Shown piece after piece: positions 10,501 to 19,613 of a stretch of DNA of 64,000 bases. Numbering within the stretch: position 1 is the first letter of the stretch; the number at the start of each line of letters is the position of its first letter. The stretch spans positions 27,241 to 91,240 of the forward strand of contig JAHEXI010000012.1 in assembly GCA_023252195.1 (NCBI GenBank). The letters are read 5' to 3'. The translations under genes were made by a program, and so were the position numbers. Below the pieces are notes generated by a model that was not told the origin of the DNA, searched no databases, and saw only the letters and a program-made list of their open reading frames with translations. The DNA is from Pseudonocardiales bacterium (GTDB taxonomy: Bacteria; Actinomycetota; Actinomycetes; Mycobacteriales; Pseudonocardiaceae).

Positions 10501-13500
10501 GGTCAACGCCAGCAAGGCGAGTCTTTGCTCGTCTGCTTGCCCGAAACGTAGCTTGGCCAGCAGCGATTCAACGACATTCGGTAGTGAGTTGGTACTCGGG
10601 GAGAGAATCATTGCAGCCGGATACCAGACAGCGGGTGATGGATGCGCGAGCATCTCGCCGATTAAGCCTTGCGCAGGAAGGATAGGTCGCTCATGCCGAA
10701 GCCCGGTTAATATGATCTCAGCGTCGAACTCCATGAGCGAAAGTTTTTCGCTTCGGCTCGCGAGGGTCGTTAATTCATCGAGCAGCATACCTTCTAACTC
10801 TTCGAATTGGGGCGTGCGGTCTTGCGCGTATTGTTCTGCTGTGACAACGAAGAGTGTTATTAGTCCCTGGCCAAACCTTGCGTGCTGCAGAAGCGACGTT
10901 ACAAGATACTCTACACTGACTTCGGCGTATTGGGTTCCAATGGGAATGTGATTTTCTCGTATCTGAAGAAATTCTCGTGCGGAAGTATGAAGTAGAACTT
11001 GTGTCAGCGCGTTCAGCCAGCCTCGATTGACACATAGCCATTCGAGCAGTAGCCGCACCGCACTATTGTCAATCAGGCTAGCCCAGCTTAGATTCTTTGT
11101 GGCCGCAGTGCGTTCGAGTTCGGACCGCGCGGCTTCGGCTGCAATTTCGGCCGGAACGCACAAGGCTCGGCCGTGCTCGGCTAGCATGATCCCGGCCGTG
11201 ACGAATATTGCATCGGGACTGGATGGTCCGAGCCACCTAATGCATTCGACGAAGCTCTCGACGCCGAGCCATAAAACACGCGGCAATAGTCTTACGGCGA
11301 CGTCCTCTATTCGCTCGATGCAGAGTCCATCGCGTATGGAGGACAGCACACTCGATGAACCCCTGATTGCACTCACGGTGCCAATTCGCTCGCGAATCTC
11401 ATCGTGAAGCTCCGCGTATTGATCTTCAGTGAGAATGATCCAGCACCAGTCGAGAAGCTCGGATGTTAGATCGCATGTAAAGAGAAGATCGAGCGCGATG
11501 CCAGACTGGCCAGGGACGTTGGTGGCTATATCAGTGAGCTTGTCTGTTAGGCGGGCCGTGTCCCGAACTAGACTGCGGATGGAAGGCTCGTACAGTGCGA
11601 GCAGGGTGGCGGCGGGACGGTCGGCGGTATCACCTCGATTGGCGTTCAGCTGTTCCACTAGGCTTACTACTGGCTGCTCGGCTTGTATCGGGTATGAGCG
11701 AGCCAGTAATGCGAGCGCGTCGAGGTACTGCCTCGAGTCTGTTCCCTGCTCGAGGACCTCCTTTACACAGTTTATGGTGGCTGTGCCAGCGGCCGACGCG
11801 AGGCCTTTGAGCCGGTCGAGTCCGGATGGCACCGTGACGAATACTGATTGACGAACTGCCCCGGCAATAGCCGGACCAAGGCTATGAGCTCGTTGCGCAT
11901 TCCGCAGTATTCGTCCGCCGATTTCTCTAAGATCGATTTCTACCTGATCTAGCCAGGTGGAGTGGATATCGTGGCGAAGCAATGATATTTCAGCGACGAC
12001 GGAATCGACTGCACCTTCGACCTGAACGTCTGCCATGAGCTGATCAACACGATCAGTGAACTGGTTTCGTATGGGTGTTAGTACTTTGAGGCATGCCCCT
12101 ATCGCGAGGCGTTCTCGGCGAATAGCAAACGAAGTGGTGCTCGTATCGTGAGCCGGGAAGGATTGCGGGAGTGCAGCCAGGCTGCTGGAGAGATCTAATG
12201 CGCAAGCGACAACTGAGGCTCGAGGTGTTGCGCGGCTGAGAAGATGGTGTGGGCCATAGGAGACAGCCTGGTCGAGCAGTTTAGACAGCTGGCCACATGT
12301 CACTGGCTCCGCAGTTTTGCCCGATAGTACGTTACGGAGTGAAAGCGAGAACCCTTGCCAATCGGCGTTGTGGCGTAGAGCATTGTCCGCTTGTTCGACA
12401 ATTTCTCTCAACTCGGTGATTGTCGTCTGGGCATTTACTTGCGACCTACCCGCCGAGCGTTTCAGCTCGTTGGAGAGCTCTCGCAGTCTCGCCACCAATG
12501 TCCACGGTGCTGCCTCTGCTCCGGTGTCATCGGGCAGTATTAGCTCGATGGGCGCAGACAGTCCGTCTAGAATAAGTGGTCGCCAGCCGTGCAACCACAG
12601 CGCGCCCATCGCCTGAGCGATGAGGCGGTCATTGGCGAACTCGGCCCAACCGCTCGGGTGTTGGGTGAGGTCTTCGGCCTGACTTATCTTCGATCGTATT
12701 TCGATCGTCGCATTCGACGCCATTACGGCATACGGGTTTTGGTGGAGGGCGTCAGTTAATGCAGGGGTCCGGGCGCGAACCGTGTCAATGAGACCGAGTA
12801 GCCGTGCGAGCGATAGTTTGTCTCGGCATCGTTCGAAGTAGTCTGCCGCAGCGGCTTCCACGATCCAGTAGTGGTGGCCTTGGTGCAGACTTGCGAAGGC
12901 CTCCTTAAGCTGGCGCTGAAGAAGAGCGTAGCGGCCCGATACATGAGGGTCACAGTAACACTCGATTACGCGGTCCGCGACGATTCGCCGTGTTGACGGG
13001 GCGACACCGGTGCACTCGGAAATGCAATCGACGACAAATAGCAGGTCTCTGTGTAGTAGAGCTTCGTATGCACTTCCGGCGTCCAGAATTTCTTTGAGGA
13101 TTTCATCAACATCGCCGAAGTATGGATCGGTCAACGAGGCGACTGCGAGGAGGATGGGCTCACGCCACCGGGGTTGGTGCAGCCGGTACAGGATGTCTTG
13201 CAGAGCGTGAGCGCGACGGCTAACGAGATACCGCGCAACAAAGTATTCTTGGAATGTCAGGTGCATAAAACCAAAGAGGCCTGTCCCGCGTTCGACAAAT
13301 AGACCACTGTGTTCCCTTACCATCTTTAGGAAGGTCCGAACAGCGGATACCGTTTCCGGCGACGGGTCGGCCGATTCATCTCCAATCTGCGGGCTATAGA
13401 ATTGACTAAGTAGACTCTCGGTCTCGCCGGGTGTTAAGAATCCACTTGGTCGATGCTCGTGTATGTGCATTGCTAGCGGGCAAAGGAGGCGCAGAGCCTC

Positions 13501-15102
13501 GCCCTGATCGATCGCAACGCCTTTAGGGCTCGGTCGCTCGTAGTGCCAATCGTAGAGCATTTTGCGAGTCGCCTTTTCGTACAACTCGACACGTCGAGCC
13601 GGCAGGCCCCCGGATGATCGATGGAGTATAGCCAGCGTTCTCAGCAAGAGAGGGTTTTCGGCTAGTCGCTTCACCCCGGGAGCCTCATCAATCGCTGCCA
13701 AAATCCTGGCGACCTCCTCACGTGCAACTGGGCCGGAGGAGGTCGGTGGGCTATATTTCGAGATTCGTACAGCAACATCGACTAGACATCGTTCTACGGC
13801 GACGCACCAGCGGTTTAGAAAGGCCTCAATCTTTTCCCGTGACATTGGTTGAATTGTGAAGTGATTAAACGTAGGTGGCAATTCTACAAATGGTCGATAT
13901 CCTGCTATCCTACTTGTGACGACAATTCTGTTGCGGGGGTTGGAACTCAGTGTTGGGCTGCGATGTGATCGCCCGACAGTTTCAGAGAAGTGCGCAATCG
14001 CGGCGGCCACCTCTCGGCGATCGTGATCATCAATGACTTCGTCGAGGCCGTCTAGAAGCACGATAGAGCGGTCACTATCAAGCATGCTATAGATAAGCTG
14101 GAGAACGTCTTTCCGCAGGTCTTGCGAAACCGTGTTTGCAACATAATGTGGAAGGTAGTCAAGCAACGACATTTTGGAATCATGCCTTGCTCGGGCTTCG
14201 GTGTAGTCGGCAATGCGAATATAGATCGGAAAGCCAAGCGAGCCGAGGCTCTCTGTCTCCCGTAGTGAATTGTCGAATTGTTTGGTGCCAGCGAGTAGGT
14301 CTTGCGCGAAGCGTAGCGCGACATATCGGAGTAGCGTAGTCTTTCCTGAACCGGGATCGCCAAGCAGAACGATCTGTGAATTCTCAGCGATTAACTGTTC
14401 GACATCGTGAGCGCGATCGATGTTCTTGGTAGCGTAGTTTGCCGCGCGGTAGAGCTCTGCGTAAATGCGCCTCTGTTGCTCGCGCTCTTTGTCATCTTCC
14501 CATCCTTCTACCCGTAATTGCACGGTCGCCAGTTCGTCAAGCGTTACTCGCTGGTCGACGGTTGGCCTATCTCGCACCGCCTCGAGGCCTACAAAGATGT
14601 CGTCTAATGCGAGAACGAGAGGGGTGTCCGCTCCATCTTGAATTACACTACCGGGCCGGAGATGTTGCACTTCGGCGATTAAGGCTCGCAGATATGTTTC
14701 GAGCCGGGCTTCGAAAATCGCGGAACTGACGGCGTCTTCTTCGAGTCGCGTGCCTTTACTGCGGCTCGTGTTGTCGTTCGCGACATTGTATCTCGCAATG
14801 CCGATTCGTACTTCGTCCGATCCGCCACCGAGGGCGCGGACTAAGGCGATCATCTGCCGCTCGTCTGCCGGCAGGGACTTTCCAGTCAAGATCGCGCTGA
14901 CTCGACTATGTGCTAGCGGTTGAATATTCGCCGTAGTTCGGCTCGCAGTCCCGTCTCCGGCGAGGAAGTCGGCTACTCCTTGGCCGATGAGTCGGAGAGA
15001 TTTGCATCCGTTGTCGACATGAACTCGATCGAAATGCTCGAGTAGCTGTCGGTGAGGCCCGGCCGACGGCCAGCGTGAACGGTTGATCCGCCGACCACCC
15101 AC
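7528..15102 (-). CDS. Giant NACHT/STAND NTPase with HEAT-like repeats, candidate anti-phage sensor
   Basis: A 2,524-residue protein. Residues about 35-95 look like a helix-turn-helix (SRVSAILTGKSLPADERQMI). The NACHT NTPase follows: Walker A GDPGSGKTTLL at 248-258, Walker B SIVLLDGLDEV at 346-356. Residues from about 600 to 2,150 are alpha-helical with HEAT-like repeats (DPDVNVRRVAAYGLQWAL). The last about 330 residues are beta-rich with three repeated modules. Start GTG has an AGGAGG 5 bases upstream. GC is clearly below that of its neighbours, indicating transfer. NACHT proteins of this layout act in bacterial immunity as NLR-like sensors; no separate effector domain is recognised, so the mechanism is open. 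Monocistronic. Confidence 0.8.
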   Translation of the reverse strand: MGGRRINRSRWPSAGPHRQLLEHFDRVHVDNGCKSLRLIGQGVADFLAGDGTASRTTANIQPLAHSRVSAILTGKSLPADERQMIALVRALGGGSDEVRIGIARYNVANDNTSRSKGTRLEEDAVSSAIFEARLETYLRALIAEVQHLRPGSVIQDGADTPLVLALDDIFVGLEAVRDRPTVDQRVTLDELATVQLRVEGWEDDKEREQQRRIYAELYRAANYATKNIDRAHDVEQLIAENSQIVLLGDPGSGKTTLLRYVALRFAQDLLAGTKQFDNSLRETESLGSLGFPIYIRIADYTEARARHDSKMSLLDYLPHYVANTVSQDLRKDVLQLIYSMLDSDRSIVLLDGLDEVIDDHDRREVAAAIAHFSETVGRSHRSPTLSSNPRNRIVVTSRIAGYRPFVELPPTFNHFTIQPMSREKIEAFLNRWCVAVERCLVDVAVRISKYSPPTSSGPVAREEVARILAAIDEAPGVKRLAENPLLLRTLAILHRSSGGLPARRVELYEKATRKMLYDWHYERPSPKGVAIDQGEALRLLCPLAMHIHEHRPSGFLTPGETESLLSQFYSPQIGDESADPSPETVSAVRTFLKMVREHSGLFVERGTGLFGFMHLTFQEYFVARYLVSRRAHALQDILYRLHQPRWREPILLAVASLTDPYFGDVDEILKEILDAGSAYEALLHRDLLFVVDCISECTGVAPSTRRIVADRVIECYCDPHVSGRYALLQRQLKEAFASLHQGHHYWIVEAAAADYFERCRDKLSLARLLGLIDTVRARTPALTDALHQNPYAVMASNATIEIRSKISQAEDLTQHPSGWAEFANDRLIAQAMGALWLHGWRPLILDGLSAPIELILPDDTGAEAAPWTLVARLRELSNELKRSAGRSQVNAQTTITELREIVEQADNALRHNADWQGFSLSLRNVLSGKTAEPVTCGQLSKLLDQAVSYGPHHLLSRATPRASVVACALDLSSSLAALPQSFPAHDTSTTSFAIRRERLAIGACLKVLTPIRNQFTDRVDQLMADVQVEGAVDSVVAEISLLRHDIHSTWLDQVEIDLREIGGRILRNAQRAHSLGPAIAGAVRQSVFVTVPSGLDRLKGLASAAGTATINCVKEVLEQGTDSRQYLDALALLARSYPIQAEQPVVSLVEQLNANRGDTADRPAATLLALYEPSIRSLVRDTARLTDKLTDIATNVPGQSGIALDLLFTCDLTSELLDWCWIILTEDQYAELHDEIRERIGTVSAIRGSSSVLSSIRDGLCIERIEDVAVRLLPRVLWLGVESFVECIRWLGPSSPDAIFVTAGIMLAEHGRALCVPAEIAAEAARSELERTAATKNLSWASLIDNSAVRLLLEWLCVNRGWLNALTQVLLHTSAREFLQIRENHIPIGTQYAEVSVEYLVTSLLQHARFGQGLITLFVVTAEQYAQDRTPQFEELEGMLLDELTTLASRSEKLSLMEFDAEIILTGLRHERPILPAQGLIGEMLAHPSPAVWYPAAMILSPSTNSLPNVVESLLAKLRFGQADEQRLALLALTRNPELRAQCETQSLVQAIEGSADPELLALIAGTSFPSTWPNQLVVALPALGGATALTPDTRAIFSTPIEEVGAHLTSILPLTRIAAALRVLLLDLYERTLPPLLDATLSGPDHVRWLARRALYLMCSWMPTNGLTSAVDRLQRIEQHRWVDGFAEGTGPGSTAATHAVSCVSHSSPFWIETWIDLIERSKESPSVRLHAAQAIISSVSVSDAVVKFLGAKLAESTVDFTRLAIVHELSNIVNFRTSSSEGDPTIIGETLINALSDPDVNVRRVAAYGLQWALMDRVRIVAALGGSAGEDPDLTTRRYALISLGRYMRDWETVLSTPSDIILAGVTTANSGEGERSSPQPMLAPASLLKLFASFLSTDNAELSRAAAAGLAAMLESRDDVMDLLTTLFGDTASALTAIIEGSGDEDFWEEQGVDTADSHHVKVAATVGSWLAARPREERRRLVALLLSELERSCARSAALRPEDILLDGDQFWSYRRITMAVLAEVSERLTFKTFESGRPLASFVEFVARIGRDAESYSTRRFAVRILGNLQHFTPPVSAALFEACGDTFVVYREAMEAVRKFSVFSAGCLPILCSGLSGDNVGPLIASHSATLLGILGMNRSRDLGQIEKNQIVTQMVGALAHKNSKRTVRAISQDEREVVTLGPLYDVIFEALAGVLAGQESSPGLQFESAHLVWRRSFEPPADEAVERAIFPPTPRDESAEELWNQVTSDIDYAHRCFVSIPIPSESIRGISQSAENGYIRVIIDTGGSVLEFDERKASITVAVQPPEAPPQLDGSESELDELNQLGPISSSDNLVVAISEAAVDSPSYSYSNGYLHLAFRPRIEDLDATAYDVVFGRENTATVSIPYWEGAVGRVSYTLEDTVLNIIFTHEDGEPIKLSKDDVRLSRGCPTPLISHDQVRRARRRRGRRVEALVVSLPCADIHTERVTYLLKDNGLHILIVPRDRGLSVRLAEASVHWKHAPSASSRTGASEPVGDA

Positions 15103-15350
15103 GTTGCCTCCTAAGATCTGCCCTGACGCTCTGGTGGTGAGTGTTCTCTACCTGGTCTCCGTTCTCCAGCGGCCGACCGTGCGTTGCGCGGTGTGAGAAG
15201 CATGGCAGTTGGTCTCTCGACGTTGCAGCACAGGTGGAGAACGCTTCGCGTTCGGAGCTTGGAGGACCGTGATGCTGGCTCGACCTGGAATCCCGGAAGA
15301 CCGGTGTCCCCGGCTCGGGCGCCACCGAGATGTCGAGTCGGAGGACAGAG

Positions 15351-15644
15351 ATGGACGTGGTTCGAAGGCTCAACGGGCTGGAGCGTGGTGTTGTAGCTGT
15401 CGCGGCCCTGCTGCCCTTGCTGGTGATCGTGATTCTGTCGGCGCCCGCCTGGGTCATGTGGCCCTTCGTGAGCGTGGGTCGGCAGCGCGCGACCCTACGG
15501 CTTCTGGACGCGCTCCGCTCCTGGGCAACGGCTGTGGTTGAGGGCGTGTGCGCGCCGCCGTCTCGACTTCACACAACGAGTAAGCGAATGGGATCAGAGG
15601 GCGACCACAGTCGCGTCTTTGGTCGCATCAAACCGCCGTGTTGA
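15351..15644 (+). CDS. Small membrane protein of unknown function
   Basis: About 97 residues with one strong membrane segment near the N-terminus (VAVAALLPLLVIVILSAPAW). ATG 15351 is preceded by GGAGGACAG at a good distance; an in-frame ATG at 15330 is less well placed. It is transcribed away from the NACHT gene, the two starts being about 250 bases apart, so they might share a regulatory region. No family recognised; the tail beyond residue 70 is rich in basic residues and could be read-through into non-coding DNA. Confidence 0.45.
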   Translation: MDVVRRLNGLERGVVAVAALLPLLVIVILSAPAWVMWPFVSVGRQRATLRLLDALRSWATAVVEGVCAPPSRLHTTSKRMGSEGDHSRVFGRIKPPC

Positions 15645-16181
15645 TCTGTTCACCGGCTGAGGCGCGACCCGCGTCGGCAAGAATAGCGGTAAATGACCTC
15701 GGGGAGTCTTCGGGCCGTTGGCGTTGGAGGAAACTTCAGGGTCGATCGGTGGTAGCGTGCTCAGGCCTGGGCCGCGAATAGCACCGTGCCACCGCATGGG
15801 GCCCATCCGGGCGCGGGGACCATCAGGCGCCCCGCCGAAGCGATGCTGGGCGTGTTCAACCCGGCGGGAGATGAAGCTCCTCGTCGGATTCGATTTCGTC
15901 GGCGGCTACCTCGGCATCCCAACCCACAGCGTTGATCCGGACGTGGACGCTCGCGCACTTGACCCAGCCCGCAGCCCCATGGCATCGGCAGGGAGATCAT
16001 TCGCGAGGCAGAGCGGGTCTGCCGCGACGAATTGGGATTGAAGAGATGCGCATGCACGTCCTTCATATGAGAAGAACGACATTATCGCTTGGTACGACGA
16101 CGTGGTTACAAGCCGAGTGGCGAACGGGCTCCGTTTCCATATGGCGACGAGCGTGTCGGAGTCCCCATACGCGACGACTTA
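15645..16181. other. Non-coding stretch, no gene recognised
   Basis: Several frames are open but none shows a ribosome site, known motif or convincing codon pattern. Probably degraded coding DNA flanking the IS5 insertion. Confidence 0.35.
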
Positions 16182-17049
16182 GAACGTGTTGGGAAAGCGA
16201 TCATTGCCAGGGTTTGCGACCGGGTGCAGGGGCCAGCCGGCGGGTCATGAGTCCGATCATGGCCCACTTGACCCAGGCCTCGGCATGCTCGGGGAGACGT
16301 TCGTAGTCACGTGCCAGTCGGCGGTGCGCGGTCAGCCAGGCCAGCGTGCGTTCGACCACCCAGCGCCGCGGTAGTACGGCGAAGCCATGTTGACCTGCGG
16401 GCTTGCGCACGATCTCGACCACGGTGCGCAGCACGCGTTGCGCCCAGCGCACCAACCGTCCGGCGTAGCCGCCGTCGGCGAACACCAGCGCCAGCGAGGG
16501 CATCGCCATCCGCGCCCTACCCAGCACCCGGGCACCACCGTCGCGATCCTGCACCGACGCAGCGGTGACCAGCACCACCAGCAGCAACCCGAGGGTGTCG
16601 ACCACAATGTGACGCTTCCTACCGTTGATCTTCTTTCCTGCGTCAAACCCCCGACTAGCAGCACCGACGGTATCCGCACCCTTCACCGATTGGGAGTCGA
16701 CCGACCCCGCGGAGGTCATCGGGTCGCGACCCGCCTCATCCCGCACCGCAGCCCGCAGACGATCATGGATGCAGTCGACGGTGCCATCGGCGTTCCACAG
16801 CGCGAAGTAGTCATACACCGTCGCCCAGGGCGGCAGGTCACCCGGCAACTGCCGCCAAGAACACCCCGCACGAGCCACATAGAGAATCGCGTTGACGATC
16901 TCCCGACGGGGATGAGTCAGCGGTCGTCCCCAACCGCGTCCGCCCCGCTCCGGTGGCAGCAGCGGCTCCACCAGCGCCCACTGCGCATCGGTCAGATCCG
17001 ACGGATAACCATGACGACCAGCATGATCACTCATCCGCCCAACACGATC
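16182..17049 (-). mobile_element. IS5-family insertion sequence
   Basis: The transposase gene at 16201-17034 is bracketed by near-identical terminal repeats GAACGTGTTGGG (16182-16193) and, inverted, GATCGTGTTGGG (17038-17049). Length about 868 bp is normal for the family. Its right end lies 6 bp from the left end of an IS1380 element. Confidence 0.7.
16201..17034 (-). CDS. IS5-family transposase
   Basis: 277 residues, full length. N-terminal YPSDLTDAQWALVEPLLPP and RREIVNAILYVARAGCSWRQ are the DUF4096-type leader of IS5 transposases. The DDE core shows SAGSVDSQSVKGAD (Asp), LVFADGGYAG (Asp) and the C-terminal RRWVVERTLAWL (Glu) box. ATG start; single frame, so not dependent on frameshifting. 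Probably functional. Confidence 0.9.
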   Translation of the reverse strand: MSDHAGRHGYPSDLTDAQWALVEPLLPPERGGRGWGRPLTHPRREIVNAILYVARAGCSWRQLPGDLPPWATVYDYFALWNADGTVDCIHDRLRAAVRDEAGRDPMTSAGSVDSQSVKGADTVGAASRGFDAGKKINGRKRHIVVDTLGLLLVVLVTAASVQDRDGGARVLGRARMAMPSLALVFADGGYAGRLVRWAQRVLRTVVEIVRKPAGQHGFAVLPRRWVVERTLAWLTAHRRLARDYERLPEHAEAWVKWAMIGLMTRRLAPAPGRKPWQ

Positions 17050-17107
17050 ACGCCTTAACCCTGGCTTTTCATCCGGATAGGGACGCTGACCGGCGCGTTG
17101 ATCGTGG

Positions 17108-17175
17108 AAGGTGCTCCTGAGCTGGGACGATAAGAGTGCTGAGGCCCTTATCTATGCCAGTTCGAGGAGCACCTT
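17108..17175 (+). promoter_or_regulatory. Leader hairpin before IS1380 transposase
   Basis: AAGGTGCTCCT and AGGAGCACCTT form an 11-bp perfect inverted repeat about 46 bases apart, ending 4 bases before the likely GTG start. The second IS1380 copy has an equivalent hairpin (35311-35378) in the same place although its sequence differs. This suggests a conserved control of transposase translation, or part of the element's end. Confidence 0.5.
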
Positions 17176-17179
17176 GAAG

Positions 17180-18667
17180 GTGAACGTTACCGGTTGGTCG
17201 AAGGGATTGGACGTCACCGCCGATGGCGAGGGTGTCGTGTCGCACGCTGGGCTGGTCCTGCTGCGTCAGCTGGCCGACAAGGCAGGGCTGACCGGGGGGC
17301 TGTCGGGGGCGCTGGCCTGTTCGCGGTTGCTGATCCATGACCGGGGCCGGGTGATGGCCGATCTGGCGTGCGCAATCGCCGATGGCAGCGAGGTGATCAG
17401 CGATTTCCGGGTGCTGGCTGATCAGAAGGAGTTGTTTGGCCTGGTGGCGTCGGTGCCCACGGTATGGCGGACGCTCAGCGAGGTCGCCGCGGGCGGGCCG
17501 GGGACGCTGGCCGGGATCAGCGGGGCGGTCAATGCCGCCCGGCGCCGCGCGTGGGCGGCGGTCGGGGCCCGCCACGGCGCCCTGCCCGGCGTGCGGATCG
17601 CGGACAAGGTACTGGAGGGGGTGCTCTGCATCCGGCTGGATGCCACCGTCACCCCGGCGCATTCGGACAAGGAGCTGGCGGAACCGAACTTCAAAGGGTT
17701 CGGCCATCACCCCTTGCTGTCCTACTGTGACAATACGGGCGAGCCGCTGGCCGCGATGATGCGTCGTGGCGGTGCCGGCTCGAACACCGTGACCGATCAC
17801 CTCACGGTGCTTCAGGACTCGATCGCCGCGCTGCCGCCGGAGCACCGGCGCCGGCTGATGGTGACCTGCGACGGTGCCGGGGCCAGCCACGGGCTGCTCG
17901 GCCGCCTGGACACCCTCGCCGCCCGGCCCGGGTATCAGCTGACCTACTCGGTCGGCTGGGAGCTGGGGGCCCGTGAGGCGATCAACCTGGTGCCCAAGGG
18001 CGGCTGGCAGGTCGCGATCGATCACCGCGGGGCGGTGCGGGAGCGTCGCGCCGAGGACGCCTGCCCGGCCCGGTGGTGCGGGCATGCGCGGTGCTGGCGC
18101 GAACAAGCGCACGTCACCGAGCTGACCGGGCTGCTGCGCGACGGCCCTGGCGGAGACCAGCTCGCTGGCTGGCCTGCCAGTATGCGGGTCTTCGCCCGCC
18201 GCGAGCGCCCCCACCCGGGTGCCCAGCTGAGCCTGTTCGAGGCCGAAGACGGCTGGCGGTATTCCCTGTGGGTGACCAACCTGCCCACCAGCCTGCGGGG
18301 CTGGCGGGCCAATCCCGCCTACATCGACGCCGCCCATCGGGTGCATGCCCGGGTCGAGGACGGGATCCGCACCGGCAAGGACTGCGGCATCGGCCGGTTT
18401 CCCTCGCACGACTTCGCGATCAACTCCGCCTGGCTGGCCGCCGCCCTGATCGCGGCCACCCTACTGGCCTGGCTGCGGCTGCTGGCCTTGGACGGTGACC
18501 TGGCCCGCGCCGAACCCAAGACCCTGCGCTACAAAATCCTGCACGCCGCCGCCCGGCTGGCACACAGTGGCCGACGGCGCCGACTGAAAATCTCCAGAAC
18601 CTGGCCCTGGGCCACCGCGATAGCCACCGCCTGGACCCGCCTCGCCGCCCTGCCGCAGGCCCCATGA
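17180..18667 (+). CDS. IS1380-family transposase
   Basis: About 495 residues. The start GTG 17180 is chosen because homology starts at TGWSKGLDVTADGEGVVSHA and the equivalent GTG follows the leader hairpin in the other copy; GTG 17111 lies inside the hairpin arm. Typical family features: LIHDRGRVMADLACAIADGS, ISDFRVLADQKELFG, LEGVLCIRLDATVTPAHSDK (first Asp), RLMVTCDGAGASHG (second Asp) and the long C-terminal FAINSAWLAAALIAATLLAW helix. Single intact frame, likely active. Confidence 0.85.
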   Translation: MNVTGWSKGLDVTADGEGVVSHAGLVLLRQLADKAGLTGGLSGALACSRLLIHDRGRVMADLACAIADGSEVISDFRVLADQKELFGLVASVPTVWRTLSEVAAGGPGTLAGISGAVNAARRRAWAAVGARHGALPGVRIADKVLEGVLCIRLDATVTPAHSDKELAEPNFKGFGHHPLLSYCDNTGEPLAAMMRRGGAGSNTVTDHLTVLQDSIAALPPEHRRRLMVTCDGAGASHGLLGRLDTLAARPGYQLTYSVGWELGAREAINLVPKGGWQVAIDHRGAVRERRAEDACPARWCGHARCWREQAHVTELTGLLRDGPGGDQLAGWPASMRVFARRERPHPGAQLSLFEAEDGWRYSLWVTNLPTSLRGWRANPAYIDAAHRVHARVEDGIRTGKDCGIGRFPSHDFAINSAWLAAALIAATLLAWLRLLALDGDLARAEPKTLRYKILHAAARLAHSGRRRRLKISRTWPWATAIATAWTRLAALPQAP

Positions 18668-18844
18668 ACAGCGCGAAACCAACCCGCGATCACGAAAGGA
18701 GCCAACCGCAGGGGCCCGTGGAACCCCCGGCCACCCGGCCCGCCAGCCGAGCCACTGTCATACCCCGACCTTAAAATCAAGATCTCAACGAGGCTCAGCG
18801 CCCGTTCCAGACCAGCCACCGACCAGCGTGAATGATCAAGGTTA

Positions 18845-19413
18845 GAGTTCGTTGCGTTGGTGAAGACGTTGCAGTAGCGGATTCCTATATGCAATTGATC
18901 AGCACTTTGCGTGATGCACACTACAGTGGATCCAGTTCGCGGGCGGGGACTCGCACGCCGATGAGGAAAAGGGACGGCAATCATGTCGACATCTCATCGG
19001 AGCGTGACACGCATCCCCGGGGCGCGAAGCGTCGTGGCGGGGGTTCACCGCAGAGCACGGTGATCCACCCGCTGCTGGGTGGCGCGCTGGGCGCGGTTCC
19101 GCCGGCGAACACCTCGTCCACCTCGACGCGCATCCGCTCGCTGGGCGTTACTCTCTTCGACACGGGCATGGGCTCCTTCCTCGTGACTTGGTCGTCTTCG
19201 AGAGGAACCTACGTCCGTCTTCATTTACACCGGAGCTGCGACGCGACCGTGTCGAGGATGTGCCAACCGCAGGAGCCTTGTCCGCTGTCTATGGCTTCCT
19301 CACGGGTGCGAGCTTGGGTGCGAACCAGGGTGCTTGGGTGCGAATCTTGCTGCTTCGGACGGCACTGCCGTCGACATATGCCCTGCTAATCGAACTAAGC
19401 GACCGAACATGAT
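18845..19413. other. Non-coding flank with repeated GGGTGCGAA sites
   Basis: No credible gene. Near the right edge TTGGGTGCGAA occurs twice (about 19313 and 19330), and a related CCTGGGTGCGAATG occurs at about 32597, in each case about 90-110 bases before a tRNA-Met 3' fragment. They look like integrase arm-binding sites of an attachment region. Confidence 0.4.
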
Positions 19414-19444
19414 CGTCTCATAATCCGTCAGGTCGTGGGTTCGA
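19414..19444 (+). repeat. attachment-site copy 1 (tRNA-Met 3' half)
   Basis: Thirty-one bases from the anticodon loop of tRNA-Met (CTCATAATCCG, anticodon CAT) through the T-arm (GTGGGTTCGA) are identical to 32708-32738. The 5' half of the tRNA is absent and the acceptor end is missing here. Tyrosine integrases of AICEs use exactly this part of tRNA genes as core, so the two copies probably delimit an integrated island. Confidence 0.7.
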
Positions 19445-19580
19445 AGGATCGTGGCAGGAGTGTGAGAAGACCGCCGCCCAGTGGAGCCGGGCCGAGCGGG
19501 GACAGGGCGACCAGCCAGTCGACTGGCGTGTAGTGCGCCCGGGCTCCGGGGTTGTGTCCCTGGGGACTTGAACCCCCACC

Positions 19581-19613
19581 GTGTCCGACGAGGGACTCGA
19601 CCACTACGCACAC
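19581..19613 (-). repeat. tRNA-Leu-type attachment relic
   Basis: Read on the reverse strand it begins GTGTGCGTAGTGGTCGAGTC and continues into GGTGGGGGTTCAAGTCCCC, the T-arm of the tRNA-Leu at 46420-46504. It resembles the site at 786-820. Probably left by a serine-integrase element related to the one at 44778. Confidence 0.4.

Larger units (their letters stand above)
17056..18844 (+). mobile_element. IS1380-family insertion sequence
   Basis: Imperfect terminal inverted repeats TAACCCTGGCTTTTCATCC (17056-17074) and, inverted, TAACCTTGATCATTCACGC (18826-18844) flank a single transposase gene. About 1.8 kb, normal for IS1380. Between the left end and the gene is an 11-bp hairpin (17108-17118 with 17165-17175). 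Confidence 0.55.

Noticed and set aside
9737..10951. Forward open frame of 404 codons inside the NACHT gene
   Set aside because: Ser/Arg-rich composition, no ribosome site, and fully antisense to a conserved coding sequence.
17069..18409. Reverse-strand open frame of 446 codons opposite the IS1380 transposase
   Set aside because: Pro/Gly/Arg-rich shadow of the transposase with no motif.
18832..19389. Forward open frame of 185 codons before the tRNA-Met fragment
   Set aside because: No motif, mixed composition, and covers what look like att arm sites.
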